Positions 1 through 13,273 of a stretch of DNA of 64,000 nucleotides are shown in pieces. The first letter of the stretch is position 1. Each line of letters begins with the position of its first letter. Position numbers and translations under genes: made by a program. Source of the DNA: Acridotheres tristis (Eukaryota; Chordata; Aves; Passeriformes; Sturnidae); assembly GCA_037013685.1 (NCBI GenBank), contig CM072887.1, positions 41,591,154 through 41,655,153 of the forward strand, read 5' to 3'. Below the pieces are notes generated by a model. The model was given only the letters and a program-made list of their open reading frames with translations. It had not been told where the DNA came from and did no database searches.

Positions 1-2858
1 ATCTCTGTTCAGCTCTGGAGCCAAAACCAGGGATAACAAAGCTACCCCCAAGACATCCACGGCACAGTTGTCCATAGGAAAGCAGCTGAGGAGTGCCAGA
101 GCAATGCAGGTCTGCAGCACCTTGCACTGGAGATGATGGAAGGGTTGCCAGAGAGGTCCTGGGAGAGCCTGGGGGAAGCATAGTGCTGTGGGGAGGAATG
201 AAAGTTGTCAGGAGGCAGGAGGGGGAACCTTCCTTGCCTTGCTGCAGGGGACAGTGGTGGGAAGAGCAGCAGGGATGGCTGCAAGGACATTTTAGGATCA
301 ATCAGCAGGGGAAATCCAGGAGCACACCACTGCTCTGCTGTGCCATCTGTGATGCTGAGGAAACCCTCCAGTCCTGCCAATGCAGATGTGCTGGAGCAGC
401 AAATACCCCCACAGCAGCTGGAGTCCAGTGTGGCCTCCCACCTGAGCCAGTGATGACCTGTGGGCTCCTCCAGCCCTCCTCCAGCCAGGTTCCCTCTCTG
501 CTGCCATGGCAGCCCATTGTCTTGTGCAGCTGATGCCAGGCAGGCCATCCTGTTAAGGATATCCCCATCCTGAGGGGTTCGGGATCAGGATGCCCCCCTG
601 AGATCAAGATACTCCTGCCAGTGCCTTTGCATAGGTGTCCTGAAATCCTGCAGCAAGAATAGCCTGCTGTCCAAAGGAGAGCAGTTTAGCCTCACAGCTC
701 ATTTATAATCAGAAAGACACATGTTCACCAGTGACACACTGAATGGAGCAGGAGGAGCCAACAGGGTCCAAGCAACCACCCCCTGCCTGCATTTCCAGCT
801 GGGGGGTGCCAGACACGGTGTGCTGCTGGGCATGGATGCAGGATGAGATCCTGAGGACGATGCAGAATAAGGAGCTGCTGAGTGGAGACCTCATTTCTGA
901 CGACTGGGGAATTTCATGCTCCATTGGTACCACAACCTCATGCACAGATGAAATATTATGCAGTGCAAGAACCCCCTCATCGTATAAATCAAAGCAAGGA
1001 AGCTTGAACAAAGCCCTTTCTGTACTCTTGCCCGACAGCCTCACTGCTTCACAGGGTGAATGCCACAAACTAAACTTCATGACTGAAGGCTTTTGCTAAA
1101 AGATGATTTTCATGCCTTTCCCAGGCTGGCTGTGGATTCATTGGTGGGGCTGTCAGAGAGCTAACCTTTCCCTATTAATCTGTTCTCCATCTTAATAAGA
1201 GTACAACAAAGCAGAAGCACTCTTAGACTTAAAACCAAGAATACATTAAAAGGCAGAGTATAAACTGCCTTTCTGCAGAGGCAGTGAGCATCCAGCACTG
1301 ATAATGATATTGAAAGTGGGGATTAAGCCAGCAAAGCGCTGAGGGAGCCAGCATATGGCAGCTCATTGACCTGTCCCATATGCAGCAGCTATTGTTCCCT
1401 CCCCACTGTCCCACAACAGCCTACTCATGCTTTTTTGTGGCAGGAGGGCTAGGGCCAAGGCTGGGATCTGCTAAAACTTGACATTTACACATGAATTGTG
1501 CAATACTGCTGCACAGAGAGCCAGAGTGACCTGTGCCACTAAGAAATGTCTCGTTAATGAGGCTCAGCAGAAAAAAAAGACCCACAGCAGCATTGGGGAA
1601 TTTGCTCTGGGTGTGCTGGTGGAGAGGGCCTTATAGCAGCACTTCCTGTCTTCATGCTTTCTTGGGCAGTGTGGGGTGGGGCAGGATCTGATTTAAGTGC
1701 TGAAATGCTGGGGGTTTGGCATGGTTGGCAGAGGTTGTAGGAAATTAATTTCCAGACCTGCAGGCTTTTTCATTGAGCAGTAGAATACAGAAATCTTCAC
1801 ACTACAAAAAAAGCAGAGAAGGTTCTGCTTGCCTTCAGCTCTGGGAACCAGCTATAGTTGTTTCTTTGGCTCCTGGTTTAATGGTGAGACCATCAGTCCA
1901 AATCACCATCATGATCACACAGGAGAAGATGGTGAAGATGAACCAGACCTTCACCAGGACCCCCTGGGCTGGAGTGTCTGATGTGGAGCTGTCAGCTCTC
2001 ACTCATTGTGAGCAATCACTGAGTCCCACCTTGCTGGGACACTGCTGCAGTGCCATAGGGAGCTCGGGTCCTGGGCTGGGCTCAGCCCCGCTCCTCCTCT
2101 GCCTCTCCAAACCATGCAGCTCTCTCCCTTTGTCACCACAGCTCATACCCATCACTGATAACACTGTCCAGGGAGTTGTACCTCTCTCCTGAGGTTGCTA
2201 TGGGCTGACCCAGGCAGGGGATAGAGCTACAGCTGTTTCAGCTGCCCCTTCAAATTACCAGGGCTCCCCACAGCCACCAAATGTCAGGACTTGAGGTGGC
2301 AGCATCAGAATAACAAAACCCAAACACAGATGAACCCCATGAGCAGACACAAGCCTTTTCTCAGAGAGCAACTTGCTCCTTCTCAGTTGACTGGTAGGAA
2401 AAGACCTCATAGGAAGAACTGGATTCCACATAATCCTCTATGAAAAATACATTAATATGTCCCGCTGCTTGTAGTTGTTCCTGCCAGCTTTCACGATGTA
2501 GGACCACCAAAGGACTCCCAGATTAATTTAAATTATACAGCTATTTTTAAATCCTACAAGCCATTAATCCCAAACATGTTTTTTAGCCAGAACTCTACAC
2601 GTTTATTTGATTTCTATCTAAAGCCATAAACTAAGCCTTGCTCATTGATGAGATTTCAAAATTCTTGAGCCAAGCTTGAGCTACTAGGCATTTTAAGAGC
2701 TTTTGGAGTATGGTTTTTATTCGGAGCCACCTCTGACTGAATTATCCAGACAGTCTTTCATCACATAGTGGGAGTCCCACTTTCCCCCTTATGCTCTCAC
2801 AACTGTTAAGCCAAAATTGCTGCATGTACAAGGTTGTGCACATCAAGGAAAGAAAAGA
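1..2858. other. Non-coding flank, no gene recognised
   Basis: Positions 42-607 are GC-rich, and several frames on both strands stay open at once for 100-168 codons. None matches a known family, and the overlap on both strands points to low stop-codon density rather than an exon. The remainder is unique sequence without recognised repeats. Confidence 0.7.
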
Positions 2859-3274
2859 TGTCCTCCTGTGGAGGAGCTCAATTCAGAAGACCACCAGGAC
2901 AAGTTAAAACCACCTCTGCAGCCCCATGCCCTCGTGCTGGCTTTGCCATGAGCCCCAATGCTCCTTGTCCAGCAGAGTCCCATGGCTTGTGTCCCCTCCA
3001 GCCATGTGGTGCCAGGGCTTGCAGGCTCAGATCAGCAGTGAGAAGTGCAAATGTCTGTGCAGTGATGAAGCATCATGCATATGGACATGGTGTTCCACCT
3101 AGGCTATTATTTGTCACCAATTTGCCACTCCTGCGAATGTGCTGTTCACATCTGCAGAGGGAAAAGGTAAAATGGTGGTTTTCCCCTTGGGGCAGCAGCA
3201 GGGTAAGGAGGAGAGGAGGCTGTGTGTTCACTCCAGGAATAGTTTACAAGAATTGAGAGACCCTGTTGAACTGA
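2859..3274 (+). repeat. Inverted repeat, copy A (416 bp)
   Basis: This segment is repeated in reverse orientation at 8015-8430. Compared base by base, both copies are 416 bp with no indels. I count two differences: AAAAGG versus AAGAGG, and GTGGTTTT versus GTGTTTTT. Identity stops abruptly on both sides. The unit starts TGTCCTCC and ends TTGAACTGA. No target-site duplication, poly(A) tail or LTR-type TG...CA ends were seen. The stretch is GC-richer than its surroundings, and one frame is open for about 131 codons. I do not recognise it as a known element. It could be a young repeat-family member or a local inverted duplication. Confidence 0.95.
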
Positions 3275-4182
3275 CCTGAATTATTCTGTGAGCCACTGGA
3301 TATTAGGATAAACAACTTCCCTATGCTTGTGGCTAAGCACAAAAGTAGGCTTCCAGGGTGGATGAGCAATCTTCATTTTCATAAATAGTTGAAATTCAAC
3401 TGGACATTACCCTCGGCAACCTGGTCTCATTGGCCCTCCTTTGAGCAGCTTCATCAGCTGCAGGTTGAATCCCATGCTACAAAGGCTTCTTTCCCAGAGG
3501 ATACAGAGATCACAGGGATGGCACTTGCTTGCACAAAGCTCACACAGCATCATATGCACTACACAAGCCCTGTTGGGGGGCAGAATGTGCTGGCTTGGCC
3601 AATACTCACAAGGTCATCCAGCTTAAGCTGGAGTTTACACATGTCCCTTCTGTGCCCAGCCTGCCAAAGCTTTGCGTGCAGTGTACAGTGTTGATATGAT
3701 TTTCCTTGCTGAGGTCTAAGTGCAACATAGGAACAGAAACACGATGGGATTTTTGTAGCGAATTCTTGATTAAATTGGCTTATAAAGTTTTGGAAGAAGC
3801 AAGATGAAGCATTTACCAATCACTATGATGTTTTCTATTCCATCTGCCTCAAAACCGTCCTCTCTGAGTTACATTCTGTGCCTGCCTAAACCATAATCCC
3901 TCACTTTCATTGTCTGACCTGCCTTTCCACCCCTTATCTTCCAAAGAGAAATTACACCTGATTAAATCCAAATGAAGTGCCTAACCTCCAGGCCATTTTA
4001 CGGGGTGAAGTGGCAGAGAGAGAGACTGTTCCTTCTTCCCACCATGCTGTACAGTGCTGGCAGAGGTGCTTGGGTACCACTGAGGATCGGCAGCGCTGAT
4101 ATCGCAGGCAAGGAGGAGTCTGCACTGCACAAGAGCAGGAGCTGCAGGCAGCAGGAACCCCCCAGCAATGTGCACAGGACGA
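3275..4182. other. Unique non-coding sequence inside the inverted-repeat spacer
   Basis: Short overlapping frames only; no repeat signature or RNA gene seen. Confidence 0.7.
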
Positions 4183-4300
4183 AAGTGAGAACAAGGAAAC
4201 CTGATAAAATCAGTGGGAAAGAGACTCAACTTCATAGAAAGACAGACACTAACTATGGCCAGTGAAATACTCTCCTTAAAATCCCAGGGTTGAAAAAAAG
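4183..4300 (+). repeat. Dispersed direct repeat, copy 1 (118 bp)
   Basis: It matches 16708-16825 over 118 bp in the same orientation with no indels. I count about eight substitutions, roughly 93% identity. It includes CCTGATAAAATCAGTGGG and AACTATGGCCAGTGAAATA. The flanks do not match. Family unknown: no CR1 signature, tail or terminal repeat is visible. It may be a fragment of an older interspersed element or LTR. Confidence 0.9.
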
Positions 4301-7300
4301 GGAAAGGCTGCTTAGGCTCTCCCAGTGCTGGAGTGAGTGCAGGGAGCAAAGTCTTTATGTGATTTATCCATTACATACTGAATTAAGCCAAAGGCCAGCC
4401 CATCCTGTGAGCACCGAGGACCTGTCAGCAGCTGAATGGGAGCATTGTGCATCAGCTGCTGCTGTCAGAAACCAGCTCTGCAGTCAGCAGCCATCTGCAA
4501 CAGCTCTTTCCTGGCAAGGAGCACTCAAACTGCTCACTCCCTTGGTGGCATGCAGACCCTTGTATCTTTGTCCTCCCCTTGCAGGGAGGATTTTCACCCA
4601 AGTCTGTGCTGCAGGAGAGGCAAGATCCCATCAGCAGAACAAGAGCAAGTAGGGCAGGGCCCTTGCTACGTGGCCTTAAGAGAATGAGTGTTAAGGCAAG
4701 AAAAACAAACCCGTGTTACAAATCCAGGCCTTTGGAGGGGTCACATAAAGGTTTGGAAAACAACTGATCCCTTGAAATCTTTTTCTTTAGAAACAGCTGG
4801 GCTGAAGTTGCCATGTTTCTTTGGTTTTTGAATTTTGGGACAGCAGATGAACATGCTCGAGCCTCCAAAGCAATATACTGGAGGTGGTCTTGATGAGTAG
4901 AAGCTCCATGGTTTTGCCCTTCTTTCACCCCAGGTTTTACACTGTGTTAATTCAGATGATTCTTGTCAAGCCTGATGTGCATCATGAAGGAGACAAGAAC
5001 CAGGTCCTTGGGGACTCTGCTGGTGTCTCTGTGGCTGAGTTGATGCAACAGGCTGCACTGAAAGGGAAGAGAACTGCCTGGAAAAAGAGATTAGTGGGGA
5101 GCCTTTATTCTTGCTGTAACTCCTTTGAACTAACAGGAATCACACCGCAGATTAGTTTGGATCAGTTTTTTTACTTGACCATCATTATAAAGGAAGGTTG
5201 CTCAGGTTTGAGACACTGCACCGAGACACAAAGACACTGCATCCTTTGTAATGCAAATGTGTTTTCTGCTTCAATAGGCTTCAGAGAATGATGGACAAAA
5301 AAACATTGTACAGAGATGTCTGTGGCTTCACTCTTATTCTTCTGTGATGTGCGACTTCAAAAGAAGGCATTTTAATTTGACAGATGGACATTTAATCATA
5401 AATAGTAATGTATACTGGTTCGTAAGTCAAAAGCACATGGCACCTCTGCACCTGTAGGCACTCCCCCTAACAAAGGAAACCTCCCCTCTTCCAGATCATC
5501 CAGCCCATTTCTTTTTCCACCTCCCCAGGAAATGTGCCTGCCCTTCCAGGCAGATCCGCCCAGCAGAGCCCTGCAAGCGCCTGTCACTGCTTGCATGGCA
5601 GGCTGCAGGAGGGTGATAGACGTGGTTATCGGTGTGGGGTCCACTTCAGCAGCTTTGAAACTGCCCTCAAAACTGCTTGAACACGTCTTGTCTCCTAATT
5701 GCTACAGATGGAGTAGGAAATGCTACTTTGAGTGTTAGGTGAAAGGCTTGTCCTGAGTGGAAATGCTATGATCTCCAGGCTATAGCTGGTTTTAGTCTGT
5801 TTCCCTAAGTAAACAAGGTTTATAGGATCAGACTTTGTGAGTTCCTCTGCCACTATCTACTGCCAATAGCTTTTCATCTCACTGGCCAACCATTTCGACA
5901 GGAAGTGGAGGTTTAAAAGCTGTCATTTTTCTTCCAGGTTTTGAAAATTAACTATGAAGCAATGGAAAAAAATCCTGCCAGTGTTTCCCCAGGTGAAAGG
6001 CTGATAAACTGAGCTCTAAGAGACATCAGATAACTGAGCTAGGAAGGATGGAATGGAAAGGATGAAAGAGACTGTGAGGCAGACAACTGCAATTACTCCC
6101 TGAACCGCTACAAACACCTTCCCTTATGACTTGCCTCTACAAGAAATGATTAGGAAAAATTTCATCTCTTCCCACCACAGGCCCAAAAATAGTGGCTAAG
6201 TTTTCAAAAGAACACCCATGCTGCCTAAAAAATTGGCCAGAGGCAGCATCCCAGAAGCCATTGGATGCTGCGAACTCTGGAGGGTTCACCCTGTCAAGGG
6301 AGTGGAGCTTCCCTGAAACTCTCTGTTGAGAGTTGAGCAACCTAGGGAGCAGAGCTTCCCTGAAACACCCTGGCTGAGCAGTGCAAAACAGCCTGGGGGC
6401 ACTTGTCCCTGGCCAGCCACAGCACCTCACCATGTTCTTAATGGCCCTGTTGAGATACAGGGTCTGTCAGAATACGGTATGGGGATACTTTAAGGAATTG
6501 CAAGGTTTGGCTTGTTCTGAAGTCTTGGAGACATTAATTTTTCTTTTGGAGCACTTTCCTGCTAGTCATGGCCTTTCCACAGGGAGAGCAGTGAAAACCC
6601 TGGCTATCCACTCACCAGACGAAACCTGCTCACCCTAAAGAGGAAAAGCAAATACACAGTGATGCCAAATGCAGAGACCTGCAGACCCATTGTTTCCCAC
6701 AGCTCTGCTCGGTGCTCCAGCAAAGACATAACATAGTTTCCTTCATCTTCGGAGCCTTTATTCCTTCTCTTGCCTCTGCCACCTTGCAGGACACGAGCAT
6801 CAGAAGGCACACAGGCACTGTCTCTGTAGCAGCACTGGGACAGTGGTGGGGATGAGGGCACCTCAGCACTGGCCTTACAGACTTCATGGAAAAAGAGAAC
6901 TCAAAATACTGTGCTCTGTCCTTTCCTTCTAGCACACTCCCCTGTGTTTTCTGTCACTAGAAACTAGAAATGTAGTGTATTTTCACCCATTGCTGTGGAA
7001 AGTTTAAACAGAGCAACAATACCAGACCATGGCATAGAAAATGTGGTGTCTGGAGTGCAGAGCCCACAAGCCAGTGTTTACTCATGTCCACCTGCCCAGG
7101 GCTGTCTGCTGGGGCTTGTCTTGCATTTGAATAACGAGGCTCCCTGGGGCAGAGACAATCTTCCAAGGTTGTACTTGGCACAATGCAGCTGCAGTGGGGA
7201 TTGGGTGTTAAGACAATAATAGAGAATATAGTGATGCTAAATTAAGTTGACACAGACATGACAAACAGAAGAAGAACGGGAGTAAGACAGTGTCTGTGTG

Positions 7301-8014
7301 CAGCATCAGGAAAAAAGGGGGCTATTTCATATCAAGATCTGCCCAGACCTGTAGATGTGGGCTCTGTGCCTGTCCTTCCCTTCAGAAGGCATTCAGCTTC
7401 TGAGAGTTTCCACAGATGGACAACATACTCTTTTATAAGGATTAATTTGCAGCCAAGTGGTGAGGCAGTGACAACCATAGAAATTTAGGCTGTGGACTGG
7501 GAAGGATGTGTGAGGCCAGCTTCAGCCTAGAGCTGAGATTCATTTTGGAAGGCACTAAAACCACATGATTTGTGCTTACAAGAAGCCTTGTTTCTGGTTT
7601 TAAAGGATTTAATTCAAGTCTGGGTCATGTTTTCTAGGCAGTCTGGAGATATTCCAGGGGATTCAATTTGTGATATTAGCGCTCACTTAATACTGGGGGT
7701 ATGTGTCCAGCAGACAGGAAGCACCCTGTAACATGTCGGGTCTGTGTTTAGAAACAGACTGAGGAGATTTAGAAATTCTGTGGATTTGCCTGCTTTTGAA
7801 GTCGAATCAGCTCAAGCCAAAAAACTTTGGATGCAATCTGTGAAACGATTTCAGGGCTTTGTATTACTGTCATGGGCTTAAGGGAAGCCCAGGAATAGTT
7901 CTTCCTCAAAGTGACAGGCTGCTGCAGGCAGGCTTTGGCTCCAAAAAGGTCCTAACCAAGCACGTACACATCTGTAACTGCAGGAGAAATTTGGATTTGC
8001 CTCCTGATGGAGAT
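4301..8014. other. Rest of the inverted-repeat spacer
   Basis: Apart from the small duplication at 6297, I see no recognisable gene, RNA or mobile element. Open frames up to about 135 codons match no family I know. Confidence 0.7.
6297..6372 (+). repeat. Small imperfect tandem duplication, period about 47 bp
   Basis: AGGGAGTGGAGCTTCCCTGA at 6297 and AGGGAGCAGAGCTTCCCTGA at 6344, each followed by AAC and a CT/CC-rich tail. It is a local duplication only. Confidence 0.75.
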
Positions 8015-8430
8015 TCAGTTCAACAGGGTCTCTCAATTCTTGTAAACTATTCCTGGGGTGAACACACAGCCTCCTCTCCTCCTTACCCTGCTGCTGCCCC
8101 AAGGGGAAAAACACCATTTTACCTCTTCCCTCTGCAGATGTGAACAGCACATTCGCAGGAGTGGCAAATTGGTGACAAATAATAGCCTAGGTGGAACACC
8201 ATGTCCATATGCATGATGCTTCATCACTGCACAGACATTTGCACTTCTCACTGCTGATCTGAGCCTGCAAGCCCTGGCACCACATGGCTGGAGGGGACAC
8301 AAGCCATGGGACTCTGCTGGACAAGGAGCATTGGGGCTCATGGCAAAGCCAGCACGAGGGCATGGGGCTGCAGAGGTGGTTTTAACTTGTCCTGGTGGTC
8401 TTCTGAATTGAGCTCCTCCACAGGAGGACA
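8015..8430 (-). repeat. Inverted repeat, copy B (416 bp)
   Basis: Reverse-complement partner of 2859-3274 across a 4,740-bp spacer, with two substitutions and no length change. The flanks (ATGGAGAT on the left, GGCCCTTAGC on the right on the plus strand) differ from those of copy A, so the edges are sharp. Both substitutions fall in the 3' half of the unit, within about 20 bp of each other (around 8,108-8,127). Confidence 0.95.
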
Positions 8431-11400
8431 GGCCCTTAGCACAGCTGGGATATTCCTGGGCTGGAATGAGGGACCAAAAGGAGCTTCCCCAGCTGTACGT
8501 GCTGCAGCCCACATGTCTCCTTCTGCCTGGTGACACCACTGTCCTTCAGGTCACCAGCAGAGATGGGGCCTTGCAGCAGTGCTCTTGCACAGCTGGGCAA
8601 TGGCACTGAGGGCCACTTACACTCCACAAGCTGCCCTGGGCTGGACAAAAAAAGGAGATTCTTTGTTGTCTCTCTTTGTGTTTTGTGCCACAAACCTTAT
8701 ATTACATTGCTACACATTTAGACTCTTATGTTGAGCGTGGTGGAGAGGAGCAGTGGAAATGACACAAGAGCAGTAGGGGAGGGGGCATGCCCCAACAATG
8801 CAGCACACAACATGGTCCTCATCATCCGGCTCCCTCTCATCTCCCTTTCTCCTTCTCTTTCTCACACACGCACAAAGAGTTTAATATTTGGTTTAAAAAA
8901 AAAAAAAAGGCAAGCAGAGTAATTTAAAACACACAGTTTGCAGCAAACCAGTGTTCAGTGTAAACAAAGCATTAAACTGAAAAGATCCATATGCACTCGT
9001 TATCAGTTATTGCATTTTTTTAAAGAAGGAAATCAAATACATTTAAAATAAACCCATAGCATGAAATAAAATAAACTATGGTCTTGGTTAGTTTGGTTTG
9101 AATTTTTAATTTAATGAGGAAAAGAGCTCTCTGATAAAGTAATCCTTTCAGAAGAAAAGGCCTGGGCAATGGTGAACATGTCAGCCACATGTTGAGGGAA
9201 GATTAAAGCCTAACAAGACTCTCTTTCCCACAGCTTTTGAAGCCTTGCAATATTTCTGTGCTTTGGATAGCCCAGAACATCCTTCTGGACAGGAGCCCCA
9301 GACCCTCCACAGCTCTTTGCAGAGAAGCCCTGTAAAAACAGCTGACAAGTCCGTAACACTTAGGAGTGGAGGAGATCTGGTACAAACTGTGCACAGACAG
9401 ACTTCAGGGTTTTGATACAACAAAATATTTTTTTAATTGTACAAAGGAGTTAATGGCTGCTAACAGCATAAATCCCACCAAGACTGGGAGGAAGCGATTT
9501 ACCTTTCAAAGTCTGATCTGGCAATTTCTCATTTTAAAAGTTCCTTAATGATATGGCTGGCACCAATATGTTACCCACATCTCTCTTATCCAGTGCCACA
9601 ACCTGCTTAAGAGAAGAGAAAATTGCACATGTAGATTAGTTATCAGCCATAGATAAATCAGAAAATTCTCCACTTTTTTTTACAAACTTGTCTTCTGCTT
9701 AGCATTAGTTAGGTATTTTATGTCCTGATGTGGAGCCTCCTGGTTAGCTCTGAGGAAAAGCAGCCTTACCACAGAGCAGCTCATTGTCGGGCTAAGACTC
9801 CTGCACTGGCCAATGGAGCAGCTGCAACCTGGGCTCCTCAGCTTCTGCTGCTGGAATTGCATCCAGCAGGGTGCCTGGGGACACTGACTGAGCCAGGCTG
9901 CGCTGATGCTCAATTTGTCCGAGCTTCCAACCCGTGGCACATGCTGGCTTTTCAGCAGAAACCAACTGAGAGGCGTGATGGAAAGCACAGCACGGGTGTA
10001 ACCCACAGAGCATCACAGTTCTGGGCTCTTCAGGAGGGGCCACACCCATCCCAGAGGTAATCTACTGATGATCAAAGAAATCACTTCTAACCCACTGTTT
10101 TGTAGCTCATATATATTGGGCAGCAGGAAGAGAAGTGACCCTTTAAACACAGCAGCAGTAGCCTGGCATCCAAACCCAACTCCCAGTATTTGATTTATGG
10201 TTTTGAATTCCACATTTACAGTTGATAAAGTCCGGGCTGAAATCTCTGAAATCTCAAAATATGCTAACTTGCTCTGATTAGCAAGGTATTTTTTGCTTTC
10301 TGGTGAGAGGCTAAGGACTAACTGACAAGCCATAAAGTTCAGACCCAATTCTTGCCTGCCTTGGAGCTCAGCTGTACTTCTGCCTGTGTCAGAACTTTGC
10401 ATAGGTGTTGCACAGGTCCACCTCATAGCTGAGGGGGTGGAGGAGATGTTCTCTGCTCTGAGAGTAACCTGGGAAGGCTGAGGGTGCAGCCTAGTGCTGC
10501 TCTGCCAGAATGGGTCACTTGGGAATGTTTGTGACCTGATGCAGTTCAGAAAGCAATGGGCATATGGAGTATGGAGTTATGGATATGGGTACATTTATGG
10601 ATACAGATACAGACACAAAAACAGAGGCAGTTCTGACACACTAGAAACCAAAAATGTGGGCAGTCTTTAGGAGACAGAAGGAGTCAGGTTGGAGCAGATT
10701 TTTAACCCAGATGAGCTATGTGGTCCATCATATCATATGAGCCTTTAAATCTTCCTCTTTAGTGTTATGAGTATGCAGTCAGAGACAGCCATGTCAAGCA
10801 TTTTGTGGAAAATGGGAACAATGAGGAAGATTGAAAGCAGGGAAGTGGAAGGTTTCAATATTGTCACAGAATTAAATGTTTTGATTTCTCAGGAACAGCC
10901 TTTTAATGTGACTGCTTTTTAAGGGTTATTATCTCTACTGTAACATGTCATTAACTAAAAGGCAAAAATTGACACAAAATGCTTCCGTCAAACTAAAATA
11001 TTTTTGATATCTTTCATGGAGAGCTGTGGGGATCTTTTTGGTTGTTTTTTTTTGCCTGTCATTCCTACCCGGAACAAATGGAAATGCTGAAGTCCTGAAC
11101 CAGAGGTGACATGAAGTATCTTTCCCTTTCACAAGACTTGCTGTCCATGGAGCATGCAAACCTCTGGAGCAAGAGAAGCAATAACTGGGAAGGGTGTCCC
11201 AGTCTGATGGCTTGATGGAGGTGAGTGGGAAGGGAAAGGGAGTCCACTCCAGACTGAGGGCCAAGGCAAAGGAATCCTGTTCCTGCTCCACAGTGGGCAG
11301 CTGCCCATCCCTCTGTGCCTGCTTGCCCCTGCCTGCAGAGGCAGCAATAACGCTGTGTTTCCATGATTCAGACCCATGAAGGGCTACAGAGCCCAGCAAG

Positions 11401-13273
11401 GGAAGTTTTGCCTCCAGATACATGTTTTATAACACTGCTGCAAAAAGCAGCAGTAAGAGTGTGAGTTTCTGGCTTAATATCTGGGAGCAGAGGTTTGCAT
11501 CTGCCCTCAGCCCAGAAAACACTTTTACAGAGCATTGGTGGAGGTGGGCAAAGTTCCTGCTTCTGCTGCCTGTGAATCTTGTGTGTGAACACAAGGAGGG
11601 AGTGGAAACACAGACTCCCACCTCATGTAATAAATAGGTAAGGGTAATTTCCCCTTGCCCTGGTGACTGTAGGCCTGCCTGGCCCTGTGAGATCTGTGTG
11701 TTCTTATGGCTCGAGGAAGTGTATAATCCCATCCTGAAAGAAAGTGGTTTCTTATGGAAAGCCTAAAGATCCCCATCCTGGATTTTGCATGTGGCTGAAA
11801 TGGTTGTCCCGACAGATGCTAGCAATTAGCCATGGAGAGGAAGCTTGCCACAGGGCCCAGGGGCTGTGGAAGCTACCCTGGAACTTTGGGGTACATGGAC
11901 CATGTCAGTGGTCACCACATAATTCTGGATTAGACCTTGAGCAGGGCTGGGGCAGACAGAAGGAAACTGCCAAAGTAAGATCTGATAAAGGAGTGCCCAA
12001 CCAACACCCCAATTCTCCTCCTCCTCCCCTTCTGACCCACACATTGTCCGTGGGGCAGGAGCAGTAACAGGACCTCAGGGGGAGCAGTGCATTATCAGAA
12101 ACCCTGCGTGCCTGGGGCTGGAGCATCCCAGGCTGGTGAGGGCATTCCTGGTCAGGTGTCTGCACTAGTTTTATCTGGGATGTGAGAGCTCCATAAACCC
12201 CAAATGTGGAGCTCTTCCCCAACCTTCTGCCTTGTCTTCCTTTTTAGAGGGTCAAGGGGGAAAGAGGAGAGGCTGAGCCTCCTGGCTTTACTGTTTCAGG
12301 CTATTCTGGCAAAACTGGGTGTTCTTGTGTCCTTTGAAAAGGGTGTTCTTTGAAACTGGGTGTCCTCATATCCAGTTCTGGAAACCGTGGCTATTTGAAA
12401 AATATAAAAGCAAAGAAAGGCATAATTTTGGGGGCAGAGGGAGTATTTCCTGGCTTGCATCTCCGTGCAGTATGCCCAGCTCACAGGCTATTAAAGGAAT
12501 TCAGATTAGTCTCTCCCCTGGTCAATGGTTTTAAAGATGCAAGGAGGGTTTCATCATCCTTATGGGGAGGCAGATCACCCAGCCCAAGGCGGAATTTCAC
12601 TTGGAAAAGACAGAAATTACAGTCATTCTATGAAGTTCACCAGGGACCTCATTATTGTTAATTATTTTAAGTGGAAGATGTTGGATACTCCGGTGGTGGG
12701 GAAAAGGCATCAAGAGAGAAAGGGAATGAAACACAATAGGCCTGGGAGAGACAGAGATTTCCCAGCAGGGCTATTTGAAGGGATCTGGAAATCCCCTCTC
12801 AGCTTCCTTCAGCTAGGAAGGGGGGGAGGGGGGACAGATTGAGGGACCAGCTCCTGACAGCTCTGCTGTGCTGTTAAATCTTTCTGTCTCCTTGCTTTCT
12901 TTGCACACTAACTCTTGTCTGAGGCAGAGATCACAACCCAGGTTACCTGTAGTGCTTGTCACATCATTCAAAACTTTGCTTCCCCTCCCTCCTCCGACTT
13001 AGTTGCAAATTCTGAACAAAAGAGGGCACTTTCAGATGGAAATGCTCCAATACTCCCTCCACCTGCAGAGAGTTACCCCTATCTCCTCTGCCATTTGCAA
13101 TTAGTCACACCTAATCCCCGCAGAGGAATGCCTGAAGGTGTGCTGTGGAGGCGAGTGCAGGTACACGAGCATCCTCTTGTCTCTCACTTCAGTGAACGGG
13201 AACTTGCCTCTTTTTATGGATCCATTTGCAGGTGCTAACTGTATTAGCATAGCCCCAGCAGGAGATTTCATCA
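8431..13273. other. Non-coding sequence, no gene recognised
   Basis: Contains a short A-run at 8,894 and AT-rich DNA near 8,930-9,130. The longest open frame (162 codons, minus strand, 10,935-11,423) overlaps other open frames on both strands and has no recognisable domain. Confidence 0.7.
8894..8908 (+). repeat. Short poly(A) run
   Basis: A 14-15 bp A-run preceded by TTTGGTTT. No attached retrogene was recognised. Confidence 0.9.

Noticed and set aside
42..607. Several overlapping 100-168-codon frames on both strands
   Set aside because: Simultaneously open frames on both strands in a GC-rich patch point to low stop density. No family resemblance or splice context.
2859..3274. 416-bp repeat as a solo retroviral LTR
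   Set aside because: It starts with TG but ends in GA, has no flanking short direct repeat and no AATAAA or TATA arrangement. The two copies have sharp but non-duplicated flanks.
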